Below, piece by piece: positions 36,596 to 47,949 of a DNA stretch of 64,000 nt. The stretch lies in assembly GCA_963662155.1 (NCBI GenBank), contig OY759262.1:62017010-62081009 (forward strand), given 5' to 3'. Numbering within the stretch: the first letter of the stretch is position 1; each line of letters begins with the position of its first letter. This DNA comes from Lamellibrachia columna (lineage: Eukaryota > Annelida > Polychaeta > Sabellida > Siboglinidae). Position numbers and translations under genes: made by a program. Under the pieces are notes generated by a model. It was not told the DNA's origin. It saw nothing but the letters and a program-made list of their open reading frames with translations, and did not search any database.

Positions 36596-36700
36596 GTCCC
36601 CTAAACGCTATGAACATCCCCTAGACGCTATGAACTTCCCCTAGACGCCATGAACATCCCCTAGACGCTATGAACATCCCCTAGACGTTATGAACATTAA
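36596..36700. repeat. 20-bp repeat, 5 copies (2 in the paralogous unit)
   Basis: Units of cccctagacgctatgaacat. The matching place in unit 1 (about 30424-30463) has two units, so the expansion or contraction happened after the segmental duplication. Confidence 0.88.
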
Positions 36701-37189
36701 AGGATGTATAAATAAGAAATGGTAATTGTAGGAGTTAGTACTTTCCCCCAATACTGAAATCAACAAATTGTTGAAAGCATTAACTAAATACGCACCTGGA
36801 GTACATTTATCAATAGTGCGACTATTATGACGTTCATAAGCAAACATCCAGGCACATAAACAGACCGTGCCCGATGGATAACACTTATCCCTACAACGTC
36901 GAACTTAGAGAAGGCGCAAACAGGCGCGTGGCGGGTGCCGTTTAGCCATCACCCACACCGTCAGCGCAGGCTTGGCTAAAGTGTCGTAATTACGGGTAAC
37001 TAAAGAAGGTGTCGGAAACCCATGTCGTCTAGGCAGGCATCCAACTAAGATGTCCTTTCCTATAGCATGACTCAACGTGGGGGGCTCGTGCGGAAAGGAC
37101 TCGGATGGAAAGAACAAGAACAAAACAGTTTATTTAGACCCAGTTTACGTTACTAATAATAAAACTTTGAGAAATACAAATAACCGGGA

Positions 37190-37375
37190 GGGCAACATGC
37201 CAACTTATCCACATTTTGACCAAATCTCCCCTATCCTGTCCAAACTCTTAAATCACCCGTTTTTTTAAATACTAAACTTTAAAATAAATTACTCAGTAGT
37301 GAATACACAACTAAATCACTCAAAGATGACTACACCCATAACCCCTCTACAACTTAGATCTGATAGATCTACTGA
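37190..37375 (+). repeat. Truncated start of a third duplication unit
   Basis: About 185 bp align with 33268-33460 (shared cctgtcc.aactcttaaatc and agtagtgaatacacaact). Similarity then stops, about 310 bp before the NEMF start codon. Confidence 0.75.
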
Positions 37376-37684
37376 TCTACTCTGGGATATAATTATATTT
37401 TCTTGAATTATTATTATTAGATGCTGAATCAATGAGGAATCACAAGAATCAGAGCCATCCTAGAATAACCTAAGGTATATATAATATACCACTGGTCCAG
37501 AGTGATGTAGTGTTTTGGGTGTTCTTGGTAGTTGTGGCGCCATCTGCCGGTTTGCAGTGAACATATGTAAATTACACCACCACGCATTGACGTGGGTTCA
37601 GCAATTTGCAATTTGTAAGCACGCGCATTTTCTACATTTGGGACACTATTTTCTTTGTTCCGATTTATTCTTTCAATCGTCAAT

Positions 37685-37743
37685 ATGAAATCCAGATTCA
37701 CGACAATCGACATAAGAGCTGCCATCTCGCAATTAAGGGGACG
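37685..37743 (+). CDS. NEMF: NEMF exon 1
   Basis: MKSRFTTIDIRAAISQLRG matches the invariant NEMF N-terminus and includes Asp9. This ATG is chosen because homologues start with MKSRF. The exon ends in phase 2 at donor cg|gtaagt. The upstream 37400-37684 has a TATA-like tatataatata near 37477, but no firm promoter call is possible. Confidence 0.93.
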
Positions 37744-38324
37744 GTAAGTTCGATATCACTTATTATCGCTCAGGGGTCTACGACATCTCCAGCAGACTCC
37801 ACGTACTACTACTGACATCTGGAAGACTCTGGAAGGCTTATCTGAAATAGCTACCGTAAAAAACTGGAGCCGGCATTAATGTTGAAATTAATTCTGGTCT
37901 ACATTTGTTGATAAACATTAAGATGTCGACAACATCAACGTCTCTTGTTGAACAACATTAAACTCAACCAGCTACGAAAATGTAAACATTACACCCGGGT
38001 GGCGCCCGCTGTAATTTCTACCGATGCACCAAAGGCGTAGCAATCCAACCACATATATTACAAATACTTTTGCGCGTAAGTGCTTACTACTTGTGCCCAG
38101 AGTAGTAAGTATACCTCACAAGAGCCTAGAACTTGTTCCCCATAGAATAGTCATAGACATAGTACTAGTAATAGGCCATAGGCATAGTCATAGACTTTTG
38201 TTGTTGTCTTCACCTTTCTTTCACGCTTCCTTTCCTCTCTTAGCTTCAACATGCTGAAGATGTAGTCTCATAACCTAGACATAGTCTAGAAACACAGGAG
38301 TATTTGCAGTTGTCTATGAGAAGA

Positions 38325-40358
38325 CTGACTTGCTTTGCCAGTCTATCTCCCGTCTGTAAGGTGGGTGAGAACAGGGCTGTGTGGAATAATGGAACTGACT
38401 TGCTTTGCCAGTCTATCTCCCGTCTGTAAGGTGGGTGAGAACAGGGCTGTGTGGAATAATGGAACTGACTTGCTTTGCCAGTCTATCTCCCGTCTGTAAG
38501 GTGGGTGAGAACAGGGCTGTGTGGAATAATGGAACTGACTTGCTTTGCCAGTCTATCTCCCGTCTGTAAGGTGGGTGAGAACAGAGCTGTGTGGAATAAT
38601 GGAACTGACTTGCTTTGCCAGTCTATCTCCCGTCTGTAAGGTGGGTGAGAACAGGGCTGTGTGGAATAATGGAACTGACTTGCTTTGCCAGTCTATCTCC
38701 CGTCTGTAAGGTGGGTGAGAACAGGGCTGTGTGGAATAATGGAACTGACTTGCTTTGCCAGTCTATCTCCCGTCTGTAAGGTGGGTGAGAACAGGGCTGT
38801 GTGGAATAATGGAACTGACTTGCTTTGCCAGTCTATCTCCCGTCTGTAAGGTGGGTGAGAACAGGGCTGTGTGGAATAATGGAACTGACTTGCTTTGCCA
38901 GTCTATCTCCCGTCTGTAAGGTGGGTGAGAACAGGGCTGTGTGGAATAATGGAACTGACTTGCTTTGCCAGTCTATCTCCCGTCTGTAAGGTGGGTGAGA
39001 ACAGGGCTGTGTGGAATAATGGAACTGACTTGCTTTGCCAGTCTATCTCCCGTCTGTAAGGTGGGTGAGAACAGGGCTGTGTGGAATAATGGAACTGACT
39101 TGCTTTGCCAGTCTATCTCCCGTCTGTAAGGTGGGTGAGAACAGGGCTGTGTGGAATAATGGAACTGACTTGCTTTGCCAGTCTATCTCCTGTCTGTAAG
39201 GTGGGTGAGAACAGGGCTGTGTGGAATAATGGAACTGACTTGCTTTGCCAGTCTGTCTCCTGTCTGTAAGGTTGGTGAGAACAGGGCTGTGTGGAATAAT
39301 GGAACTGACTTGCTTTGCCAGTCTATCTCCCGTCTGTAAGGTGGGTGAGAACAGGGCTGTGTGGAATATTGGAACTGACTTGCTTTGCCAGTCTATCTCC
39401 CGTCTGTAAGGTGGGTGAGAACAAGGCTGTGTGGAATAATGGAACTGACTTGCTTTGCCAGTCTATCTCCCGTCTGTAAGGTGGGTGAGAACAGGGCTGT
39501 GTGGAATAATGGAACTGACTTGCTTTGCCAGTCTATCTCCCGTCTGTAAGGTGGGTGAGAACAAGGCTGTGTGGAATAATGGAACTGACTTGCTTTGCCA
39601 GTCTATCTCCCGTCTGTAAGGTGGGTGAGAACAGGGCTGTGTGGAATAATGGAACTGACTTGCTTTGCCAGTCTATCTCCCGTCTGTAAGGTGGGTGAGA
39701 ACAAGGCTGTGTGGAATAATGGAACTGACTTGCTTTGCCAGTCTATCTCCCGTCTGTAAGGTGGGTGAGAACAGGGCTGTGTGGAATAATGGAACTGACT
39801 TGCTTTGCCAGTCTATCTCCCGTCTGTAAGGTGGGTGAGAACAGGGCTGTGTGGAATAATGGAACTGACTTGCTTTGCCAGTCTATCTCCCGTCTGTAAG
39901 GTGGGTGAGAACAAGGCTGTGTGGAATAATGGAACTGACTTGCTTTGCCAGTCTATCTCCCGTCTGTAAGGTGGGTGAGAACAGGGCTGTGTGGAATAAT
40001 GGAACTGACTTGCTTTGCCAGTCTATCTCCCGTCTGTAAGGTGGGTGAGAACAAGGCTGTGTGGAATATTGGAACTAACTTGCTTTGCCAGTCTATCTCC
40101 CGTCTGTAAGGTGGGTGAGAACAGGGCTGTGTGGAATAATGGAACTGACTTGCTTTGCCAGTCTATCTCCCGTCTGTAAGGTGGGTGAGAACAGGGCTGT
40201 GTGGAATAATGGAACTGACTTGCTTTGCCAGTCTATCTCCTGTCTGTAAGGTGGGTGAGAACAGGGCTGTGTGGAATAATGGAACTGACTTGCTTTGCCA
40301 GTCTATCTCCCGTCTGTAAGGTGGGTGAGAACAGGGTTGTGTGGAATAATGGAACTGA
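38325..40358. repeat. 70-bp minisatellite in NEMF intron 1, ~29 copies
   Basis: The unit comprises ggaactgacttgctttgcca, gtctatctcccgtctgtaag, gtgggtgagaacagggctgt and gtggaataat, with about one to three changes per copy. Each unit has a branch-like ctgac, a pyrimidine-rich tract ending in ccag, 19 bases, then aag|gtgggt, close to a 5' splice-site consensus. A variant with acaaggc alternates regularly with acagggc in 39420-40070, which indicates higher-order units of two. Confidence 0.96.
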
Positions 40359-40585
40359 AAACAGTATACATCAAGGATAGTGCTGTCAAATCATGGTGGT
40401 GTCTGTCACTCTGTGATGGATTGATTCACACAAATGCAAATGACATTTCTGTGATACTCTCATACAACTTTCGAGGTAGTTACTTTAAAATCTTGGTTAT
40501 CCTTTTTTTTCAAAATTCTAACCACCTTGCATCAGGACATGCTTGAACAATACATTATATGCTATGCACATTTCTCTTCATCCAG

Positions 40586-40654
40586 GCTGGCAGGCATGCG
40601 GGTTGTCAATGTGTATGACATCGACAACAAGACATACCTCATCAGGTTTGCCAA
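40586..40654 (+). CDS. NEMF: NEMF exon 2
   Basis: The acceptor is ttcatccag. The exon reads LAGMRVVNVYDIDNKTYLIR then FA, and ends in phase 2 at aa|gtaagt. NVYD-DNKTYL is diagnostic of the NFACT-N domain. Confidence 0.97.
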
Positions 40655-41107
40655 GTAAGTGAGTAACGTAAAAGCAACATATTTTTAATACTGATCTGTC
40701 ATGTTGCATTATAGTCCAGGTGGCACCACCTTGTAATCAGAACATGGCATCCATTGCAAAAGCAAGTCGCTCAACATTCACATTTTGATCAACCATCAAT
40801 GAAGACAAAATTACAATAATAGTGTATGGCTCCTGATGTGTAAAACAAATGGGGGTGTACGATAATTATGGAATATGCGCTTAATAGGTCAAATACGGTA
40901 CTTGTTATTTATGTTTTAGATTTGACAATTAATATTTATGTGCATTTTGTAACAATACAAAAAAGATTGGACTGACTTTTTTCTGTAAGTAAGACATGTA
41001 TTACACAATTTGAAAACACATTACAATGTTGATATGTAATTATGGCTTTGTGGTTTGCATGAAAGTGTTATATTTCAAATCCCTATGCCAACGTTTAGTA
41101 TTGGTTA

Positions 41108-41408
41108 TATTGCTAGTAGGGCGAAGTGGTCTGAGCTCTGGACTGTCAGTCGAGAAGACCAGTGTTCGAGTCATCCTACTGCTATTTTTAAACTTGTCCA
41201 ATTTTATTTACCCCACTTTGTCTGTGTCTTTTGGAAGAGACACTAAATTGGTTGGTCTCTTCTACCTGATGTCTATGCCAGGTGAAGTAAAGGATCCCAC
41301 ACAGGAAAATGGAAAAAACCTGTCATGGACTCACAGAGCTGATATTCTCGATCTACCAAAAAAACATATTGGTGCAGCATTAGCTGCTGCCAAGACGTTG
41401 CTGTACTA
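41108..41408 (+). mobile_element. tRNA-derived SINE in NEMF intron 2
   Basis: The head has an A box-like region (tagggcgaagtgg) and a B box-like gtgttcgagtc (41162-41172), followed by a body with gatgtctatgccaggtgaag and ctcgatctaccaaaa near its end. It is a different family from the SINE at 26230-26560. The 127-codon frame across it is not a gene. The 38-bp array begins directly at its 3' end. Confidence 0.68.
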
Positions 41409-44400
41409 ATGGAGTCAGTGTCATGAGCTCCTTGTCTAGGTGGATGCTGGAGTAAGCACCATGAGCTCCTTGTCTAGGTGGACGCTGGAGTAAGCACCAT
41501 GAGCTCCTTGTCTAGGTGGACGTTGGAGTAAGCACCATGAGCTCCTTGTCTAGGTGGATGCTGGAGTAAGCACCATGAGCGCCTTGTCTAGGTGGATGCT
41601 GGAGCAAGCACCATAGACGCCTTGTCTAGGTGGATGCTGGAGTAAGCACCATGAGCTCCTTGTCTAGGTGGATGCTGGAGTAAGCACCATAGGCGCCTTG
41701 TCTAGGTGGATGCTGGAGTAAGCACCATGAGCTCCTTGTCTATGTGGATGCTGGAGCAAGCACCATAGGCACCTTGTCTAGGTGGATGCTGGAGTAAGCA
41801 CCATGAGCTCCTTGTCTAGGTGGATGCTGGAGTAAGCACCATAGACGCCTTGTCTAGGTGGATGCTGGAGTAAGCACCATAGACGCCTTGTCTAGGTGGA
41901 TGCTGGAGTAAGCACCATGAGCTCCTTGTCTAGGTGGATGCTGGAGTAAGCACTATAGGCGCCTTGTCTAGGTGGATGCTGGAGTAAGCACCATAGACGC
42001 CTTGTCTAGGTGGATGCTGGAGTAAGCACCATGAGCACCTTGTCTAGATGGATGCAGGAGTAAGCACCATGAGTGCCTTGTCTAGGTGGATGCTGGAGTA
42101 AGCACCATAGACGCCTTTTCTAGGTGGATGCTGGAGTAAGCACCATGAGCTCCTTGTCTAGGTGGATGCTGGAGTAAGCACCATTAGTGCCTTGTCTAGG
42201 TGGATGCTGGAGTAAGCACCATAGACGCCTTGTCTAGGTGGATGCTGGAGTAAGCACCATAGGCGCCTTGTCTAGGTGGATGCTGGAGTAAGCACCATGA
42301 GCGCCTTGTCTAGATGGATGCAGGAGTAAGCACCATGAGTGCCTTGTCTAGGTGGATGCTGGAGTAAGCACCATGAGCTCCTTGTCTAGGTGGATGCTGG
42401 AGTAAGCACCATAGGCACCTTGTCTAGGTGGATGCCGGAGTAAGCACCATAGACGCCTTGTCTAGGTGGATGTTGGAGTAAGCACCATGAGCGCCTTGTC
42501 TAGATGGATGCAGGAGTAAGCACCATGAGCTCCTTGTCTAGGTGGATGCTGGAGTAAGCACCATGAGCTCCTTGTCTAGATGGATGCAGGAGTAAGCACC
42601 ATGAGCTCCTTGTCTAGATGGATGCAGGAGTAAGCACCATGAGCTCCTTGTCTAGGTGGATGCTGGAGTAAGCACCATGAGTGCCTTGTCTAGATGGATG
42701 CAGGAGTAAGCACCATGAGTGCCTTGTCTAGATGGATGCAGGAGTAAGCACCATGAGCTCCTTATCTAGGTGGATGCTGGAGTAAGCACCATGAGCTCCT
42801 TGTCTAGATGGATGCAGGAGTAAGCACCATGAGTGCCTTGTCTAGGTGGATGCTGGAGTAAGCACCATGAGCTCCTTGTCTAGGTGGATGCTGGAGTAAG
42901 CACCATAGGCACCTTGTCTAGGTGGATGCCGGAGTAAGCATCATAGACGCCTTGTCTAGGTGGATGCTGGAGTAAGCACCATGAGCGCCTTGTCTAGATG
43001 GATGCAGGAGTAAGCACCATGAGCTCCTTGTCTAGGTGGATGCTGGAGTAAGCACCATGAGCTCCTTGTCTAGATGGATGCAGGAGTAAGCACCATGAGC
43101 TCCTTGTCTAGATGGATGCAGGAGTAAGCACCATGAGCTCCTTGTCTAGGTGGATGCTGGAGTAAGCACCATGAGTGCCTTGTCTAGATGGATGCAGGAG
43201 TAAGCACCATGATTGCCTTGTCTAGATGGATGCAGGAGTAAGCACCATGCGCTCCTTATCTAGGTGGATGCTGGAGTAAGCACCATGAGCTCCTTGTCTA
43301 GATGGATGCAGGAGTAAGCACCATGAGCTCCTTGTCTAGATGGATGCAGGAGTAAGCACCATGAGCGCCTTGTCTAGATGGATGCAGGAGTAAGCACCAT
43401 GAGCTCCTTGTCTAGATGGATGCAGGAGTAAACACCATGAGCTCCTTGTCTAGGTGGATGCTGGAGTAAGCACCATGAGCGCCTTGTCTAGATGGATGCA
43501 GGAGTAAGCACCATGAGTGCCTTGTCTAGGTGGATGCTGGAGTAAGCACCATAGATGCCTTGTCTAGATGGATGCAGGAGTAAGCACCATGAGCTCCTTG
43601 TCTAGGTGGATGCTGGAGCAAGCACCATGAGCTCCTTGTCTAGGTGGATGCTGGAGTAAGCACCATGAGCTCCTTGTCTAGGTGGATGCTGGAGTAAGCA
43701 CCATGAGCTCCTTGTCTAGGTGGATGCTGGAGTAAGCACCATGAGCTCCTTGTCTAGGTGGATGCTGGAGTAAGCACCATGAGCTCCTTGTCTAGGTGGA
43801 TGCTGGAGTAAGCACCATAGGCACCTTGTCTAGGTGGATGCTGGAGTAAGCACCATAGACGCCTTGTCTAGGTGGATGCTGGAGTAAGCACCATGAGCGC
43901 CTTGTCTAGATGGATGCAGGAGTAAGCACCATGAGCTCCTTGTCTAGGTGGATGCTGGAGTAAGCACCATGAGCTCCTTGTCTAGGTGGACGCTGGAGTA
44001 AGCACCATGAGCTCCTTGTCTAGGTGGACGCTGGAGTAAGCACCATGAGCTCCTTGTCTAGGTGGACGCTGGAGTAAGCACCATGAGCTCCTTGTCTAGG
44101 TGGACGCTGGAGTAAGCACCATAGACGCCTTGTCTAGGTGGATGCTGGAGTAAGCACCATGAGCTCCTTGTCTAGGTGGATGCTGGAGTAAGCACCATAG
44201 GCGCCTTGTCTAGGTGGATGCTGGAGTAAGCACCATGAGCTCCTTGTCTATGTGGATGCTGGAGTAAGCGCCATGAGCTCCTTGTCTAGGTGGATGCTGG
44301 AGTAAGCACCATAGACGCCTTTTCTAGGTGGATGCTGGAGTAAGCACCATGAGCTCCTTGTCTAGGTGGATGATGGAGTAAGCACCATGAGCTCCTTGTC

Positions 44401-45140
44401 TAGGTGGATGCTGGAGTAAGCACCATGAGCTCCTTGTCTAGGTGGATGCTGGAGTAAGCACCATAGGTGCCTTGTCTAGGTGGATGCTGGAGTAAGCACC
44501 ATGAGCTCCTTGTCTAGGTGGATGCTGGAGTAAGCACCATGAGCTCCTTGTCTAGGTGGATGCAGGAGTAAGCACCATGAGCACTGTGTCTAGGTAGATG
44601 CAGGAGTAAGCACCATGAGTGCCTTGTCTAGGTGGATGCTGGAGTAAGCACCATGAGCTCCCTGTCTAGGTGGATGCTGGAGTAAGCACCATGAGCACTG
44701 TGTCTAGGTGGATGCTGGAGTAAGCACCATGAGCGCCTTGTCTAGGTGGATGCTGGAGTAAGCCCCATAGACGCCTTGTCTAGATGGATGCAGGAGTAAG
44801 CACCATGAGCTCCTTGTCTAGGTGGATGCTGGAGTAAGCACCATGAGCTCCTTGTCTAGGTGGATGCTGGAGTAAGCACCATGAGCGCCTTGTCTAGGTG
44901 GATGCTGGAGTAAGCACCATAGACGCCTTGTCTAGGTGGATGCTGGAGTAAGCACCATGAGCGCCTTGTCTAGGTGGATGTTGGAGTAAGCACCATGAGT
45001 GCCTTGTCTAGATGGATGCAGGAGTAAGCACCATGAGCACTGTGTCTAGGTAGATGCTGGAGTAAGCACCATGAGTGCCTTGTCTAGGTGGATGTTGGAG
45101 TAAGCACCATGAGCTCCTTGTCTAGGTGTCTAGGTGAATG
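41409..45140. repeat. 38-bp minisatellite in NEMF intron 2, ~98 copies
   Basis: The unit is gagctccttgtctaggtgga plus tgctggagtaagcaccat. Common variants (gagcgcc, tagacgcc, gagtgcc, agatggatgcagg) are shuffled along the array. Blocks such as 42380-42840 and 42860-43340 repeat the same variant order, so segments of several units were duplicated together. Each unit contains an acceptor-like cttgtctag and a donor-like gga|gtaagc 12 bases apart. Confidence 0.96.
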
Positions 45141-45214
45141 CCAGCGCTATGTAAAATGACATTATTATTACTAGTGGATGTGCACTGTTTGTGTATTACA
45201 TGTTTGATCTGTAG

Positions 45215-45317
45215 ACCCGACCAGAAGGCGATGTTGTTGATGGAATCAGGCATCAGGATTCACAGCACAGAGTTTGACTGGCCCAAGAACATGGTTCCCT
45301 CTGGCTTCTCTATGAAG
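45215..45317 (+). CDS. NEMF: NEMF exon 3
   Basis: The acceptor is tgatctgtag. The exon reads [20 protein letters not shown] and [14 protein letters not shown], and ends in phase 0 at aag|gtctgt. It is a near-exact match to NEMF residues 44-77. Confidence 0.97.
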
Positions 45318-45894
45318 GTCTGTGTCTCTTATCTCTACATAATACTGATTAGTGATACCAAATATATCACACTGCAGTCACAGTAAAACATTCATGATAA
45401 TAATTCCTGTAGGAATATCTCAGTTAGTCAGTTTGTATGTTAGTTTGTTATATAAACTGTTATGGTTTCTTGGATTGTTGGCTTCTTTCATTTGAAATGA
45501 AGTTTACCTCTCAAGAAACTTGTTTGTATTGTGAAATGTAGCATCAATCAAGTTTTTGTACACTTAAATATTCACACCCAAATATAGTCGTTTTCAAACC
45601 ATTGAATGTATCTTGAAATGTTTCTGTGACAGTGTGAACTATTTCAAAGCATTTTATCAAACACTACTAAAAGGTCATTATGATTTATTGTGTTTTTTCG
45701 TGCCATTTAAAAAAAGAAACAGTTATGATTTAAAATGTTTCCATGATCTTTAGTTACATAGCTTCTTTGTTTATACAGGTATATATACTAGATATGTCAA
45801 CTGGCATGTCTTGTAGCTAGTTTTAGACAAATGTTTTTGTTGTGTGTTTGGTGTCTATCTTCAGATGTATACATTAATAGTTTTACGTATCTAT

Positions 45895-46339
45895 GCATGC
45901 ACTCACGGACGCACACACACCCAGCAACCCCCACACATATACCATGCACACACGGACGCACAGTCGCACACACACCCAGCCACCCCCACACATATACCAT
46001 GCACACACGGACGCACACACACCCAGCCACCCCCACACATATACCGTGCACACACGGACGCACACACACCCAGCCACCCCCACACATATACCATGCACAC
46101 ACGGACGCACACACACCCAGCCATCCCCACACATATACCGTGCACACACAGACGCACACACACCCAGCCACCCCCACACATATACCATGCACACACGGAC
46201 GCACAGTCGCACACACACCCAGCCACCCCCACACATATACCATGCATACACGGACGCACACACACCCAGCCACCCCCACACATATACCGTGCACACACGG
46301 ACGCACACACACCCAGCCCCCCCCCCACACATATACCGT

Positions 46340-46382
<43 letters not shown>
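45895..46382. repeat. ~47-bp minisatellite and (CA)n tract in NEMF intron 3
   Basis: About nine units of cacacccagccacccccaca plus catataccatgcacacacggacg, some with an extra cagtcg insert, end in about 20 pure CA dinucleotides (46341-46382). The CA tract stops 29 bases before the exon 4 acceptor. The 200-codon frames on both strands are repeat artefacts. Confidence 0.95.
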
Positions 46383-46384
<2 letters not shown>

Positions 46385-46411
46385 CATTCATGCTAGTATC
46401 TATGTTCATAG

Positions 46412-46537
46412 TTGAGGAAACACTTGCGGGGACGGCGTTTGGAGAAGTTGGAACTAGTTGGCATCGACCGTATCGTTGATCTCCAGTTTGGCTCGGGCGA
46501 GGCAGCATACCACATCATACTGGAGTTGTACGATCGT
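46412..46537 (+). CDS. NEMF: NEMF exon 4
   Basis: The acceptor is tatgttcatag. The exon reads [20 protein letters not shown], then [20 protein letters not shown] and DR, and ends at gtaagt. Asp96-Arg97, the pair essential for C-terminal tailing in homologues, is in GIDR. The first residue is Leu where human has Cys. Confidence 0.97.
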
Positions 46538-46812
46538 GTAAGTGCTGTCGTTCACAGATTGATTTTTTACTGAATAATGAAAAAAGGTAATTGATAGATC
46601 TAAATGTTTGCATGTGAATAATATTTTATATATTTATTGGATATTGGGAGCAGATTTATTCTCTGGCGGAGAATGATTGTAATGAGGAAACAATATAGTA
46701 GATTCAATTCTTTGTCCTATTTGTTATATTATTTAGACTTAATACTTCTTACAGGGAATCCATGTTTGTTATATAAATGACCTTTGGTGATGACAAAGAG
46801 ATGTTACTGCAG

Positions 46813-46961
46813 GGAAACATTGTTCTGACTGACTGTGAGTATGTCATTCTCAACATCCTGCGTCCCCGAGCCAATGAGAGTCAGGATGTCAGGTTTGCCG
46901 TGCGAGAGCGATATCCCCTGGAGACAGCTCGCCAACCTGAGGGGTTGATATCACAGGAACA
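46813..46961 (+). CDS. NEMF: NEMF exon 5
   Basis: The acceptor is ttactgcag. The exon reads [33 protein letters not shown] and LISQE, and ends in phase 2 at donor gtgagt. It is a strong match to NFACT-N. Confidence 0.96.
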
Positions 46962-47329
46962 GTGAGTCCCTGAAGTCTCTGGGCTGTCTCATGTTTATGT
47001 GTTTCTATGGCAACCAGGGAAATTGAAGTCTTATAATATTTTTTATAGATTCCAGCAATTTTTTTTTTTTTAAGTACATGAAAGAACTTATATATTTACT
47101 ATATTCTGCTGTGATGTATATGTCAACATAGACTAGGATTGGATCCTCTTGCTGCCGTTCAAGGCCTGGGTGAGAAAGAATGACATTGATATCTGAATTA
47201 TTGGAGGAGTTACAGTGTTTCCAAACTAGGCTATATTTGGCGGCCATCTTTGTTTGTTGCCATGAAAACGAGGTCTGACAGAAAATTTTCAATGTATTTT
47301 TTACTCAGTAAGACCCACTCTACAGTCTG

Positions 47330-47450
47330 GGCTAAAACAATTGCATTAGCTATGCAGTTTAAAAATGAACCCTATCCAAGTGGGGTGTCTCACCTTAATT
47401 GCAGCGTGGCTGAATGTATAAACTTGGTGTTGGAATGAACTGTTCTACCA
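47330..47450 (+). mobile_element. SINE fragment in NEMF intron 5
   Basis: taattgcagcgtggctgaat and nearby bases match, in forward orientation, the 3' part of the SINE that lies on the minus strand at 26230-26560. Confidence 0.55.
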
Positions 47451-47561
47451 GAAGTGGGTGTAGATTTTGATCTGCTTGCAACAATGAACCCAGATTTGAC
47501 AGCCAGCCCCGTGGACCTAAATGGCTCCGGAAAAGGACGTATATGTTATTTCCTTTTGCAG

Positions 47562-47629
47562 GCTGACATCCATCCTACTGGGCGCCAAGGAAGGAGAGAA
47601 TCTGAAGAAGGTTCTCAACCCACATCTAG
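47562..47629 (+). CDS. NEMF: NEMF exon 6
   Basis: The acceptor is tccttttgcag. The exon reads LTSILLGAKEGENLKKVLNP then HL, and ends in phase 1 at gtaaaa. Confidence 0.95.
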
Positions 47630-47949
47630 GTAAAAACAACAACCACAACAGCTGAACTTATTAATTTAACTGAATTATAATGCAGTTACAAATGTTGTTA
47701 AGTTGTTAGGCAGCAAAGTGATTGGTAACTAAGAAACTCGTATCTATAACCTTTTGTTGACCGTTTGTATTCATAGATGTGGTAACAAGCCATACAACAG
47801 TTTATCAATGCAATTTAGTCTTGTTTCCAGTTTTAGTTTTCAGTTAACTCCATAATCACCATGTATGAATTGGTATGAGGGATATGAATGTTCTTGGATA
47901 TGGCTGCTTATTGCTTCTTTGTTGACATTTGCTGTGAGTGATGCTCTGA

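Larger units (their letters stand above)
33268..37165 (+). other. Segmental duplication unit 2
   Basis: This is a direct copy of 26920-30990 plus about 190 bp of extra left flank (33268-33460). That extra flank recurs at 37190-37375, marking the start of a third, truncated unit. The promoter, splice sites, reading frames and polyadenylation signal are all intact. Confidence 0.87.

Noticed and set aside
41026..41409. 127-codon frame in NEMF intron 2
   Set aside because: It coincides with a tRNA-derived SINE and shows no protein similarity.
38325..45140. CRISPR-like regularly spaced repeats
   Set aside because: Units are contiguous, without unique spacers, lie in introns of an animal gene, and have no cas genes.
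45797..46508. Frames of 160-210 codons in NEMF intron 3
   Set aside because: A CA-rich minisatellite. The true coding part here is only exon 4 (46412-46537).
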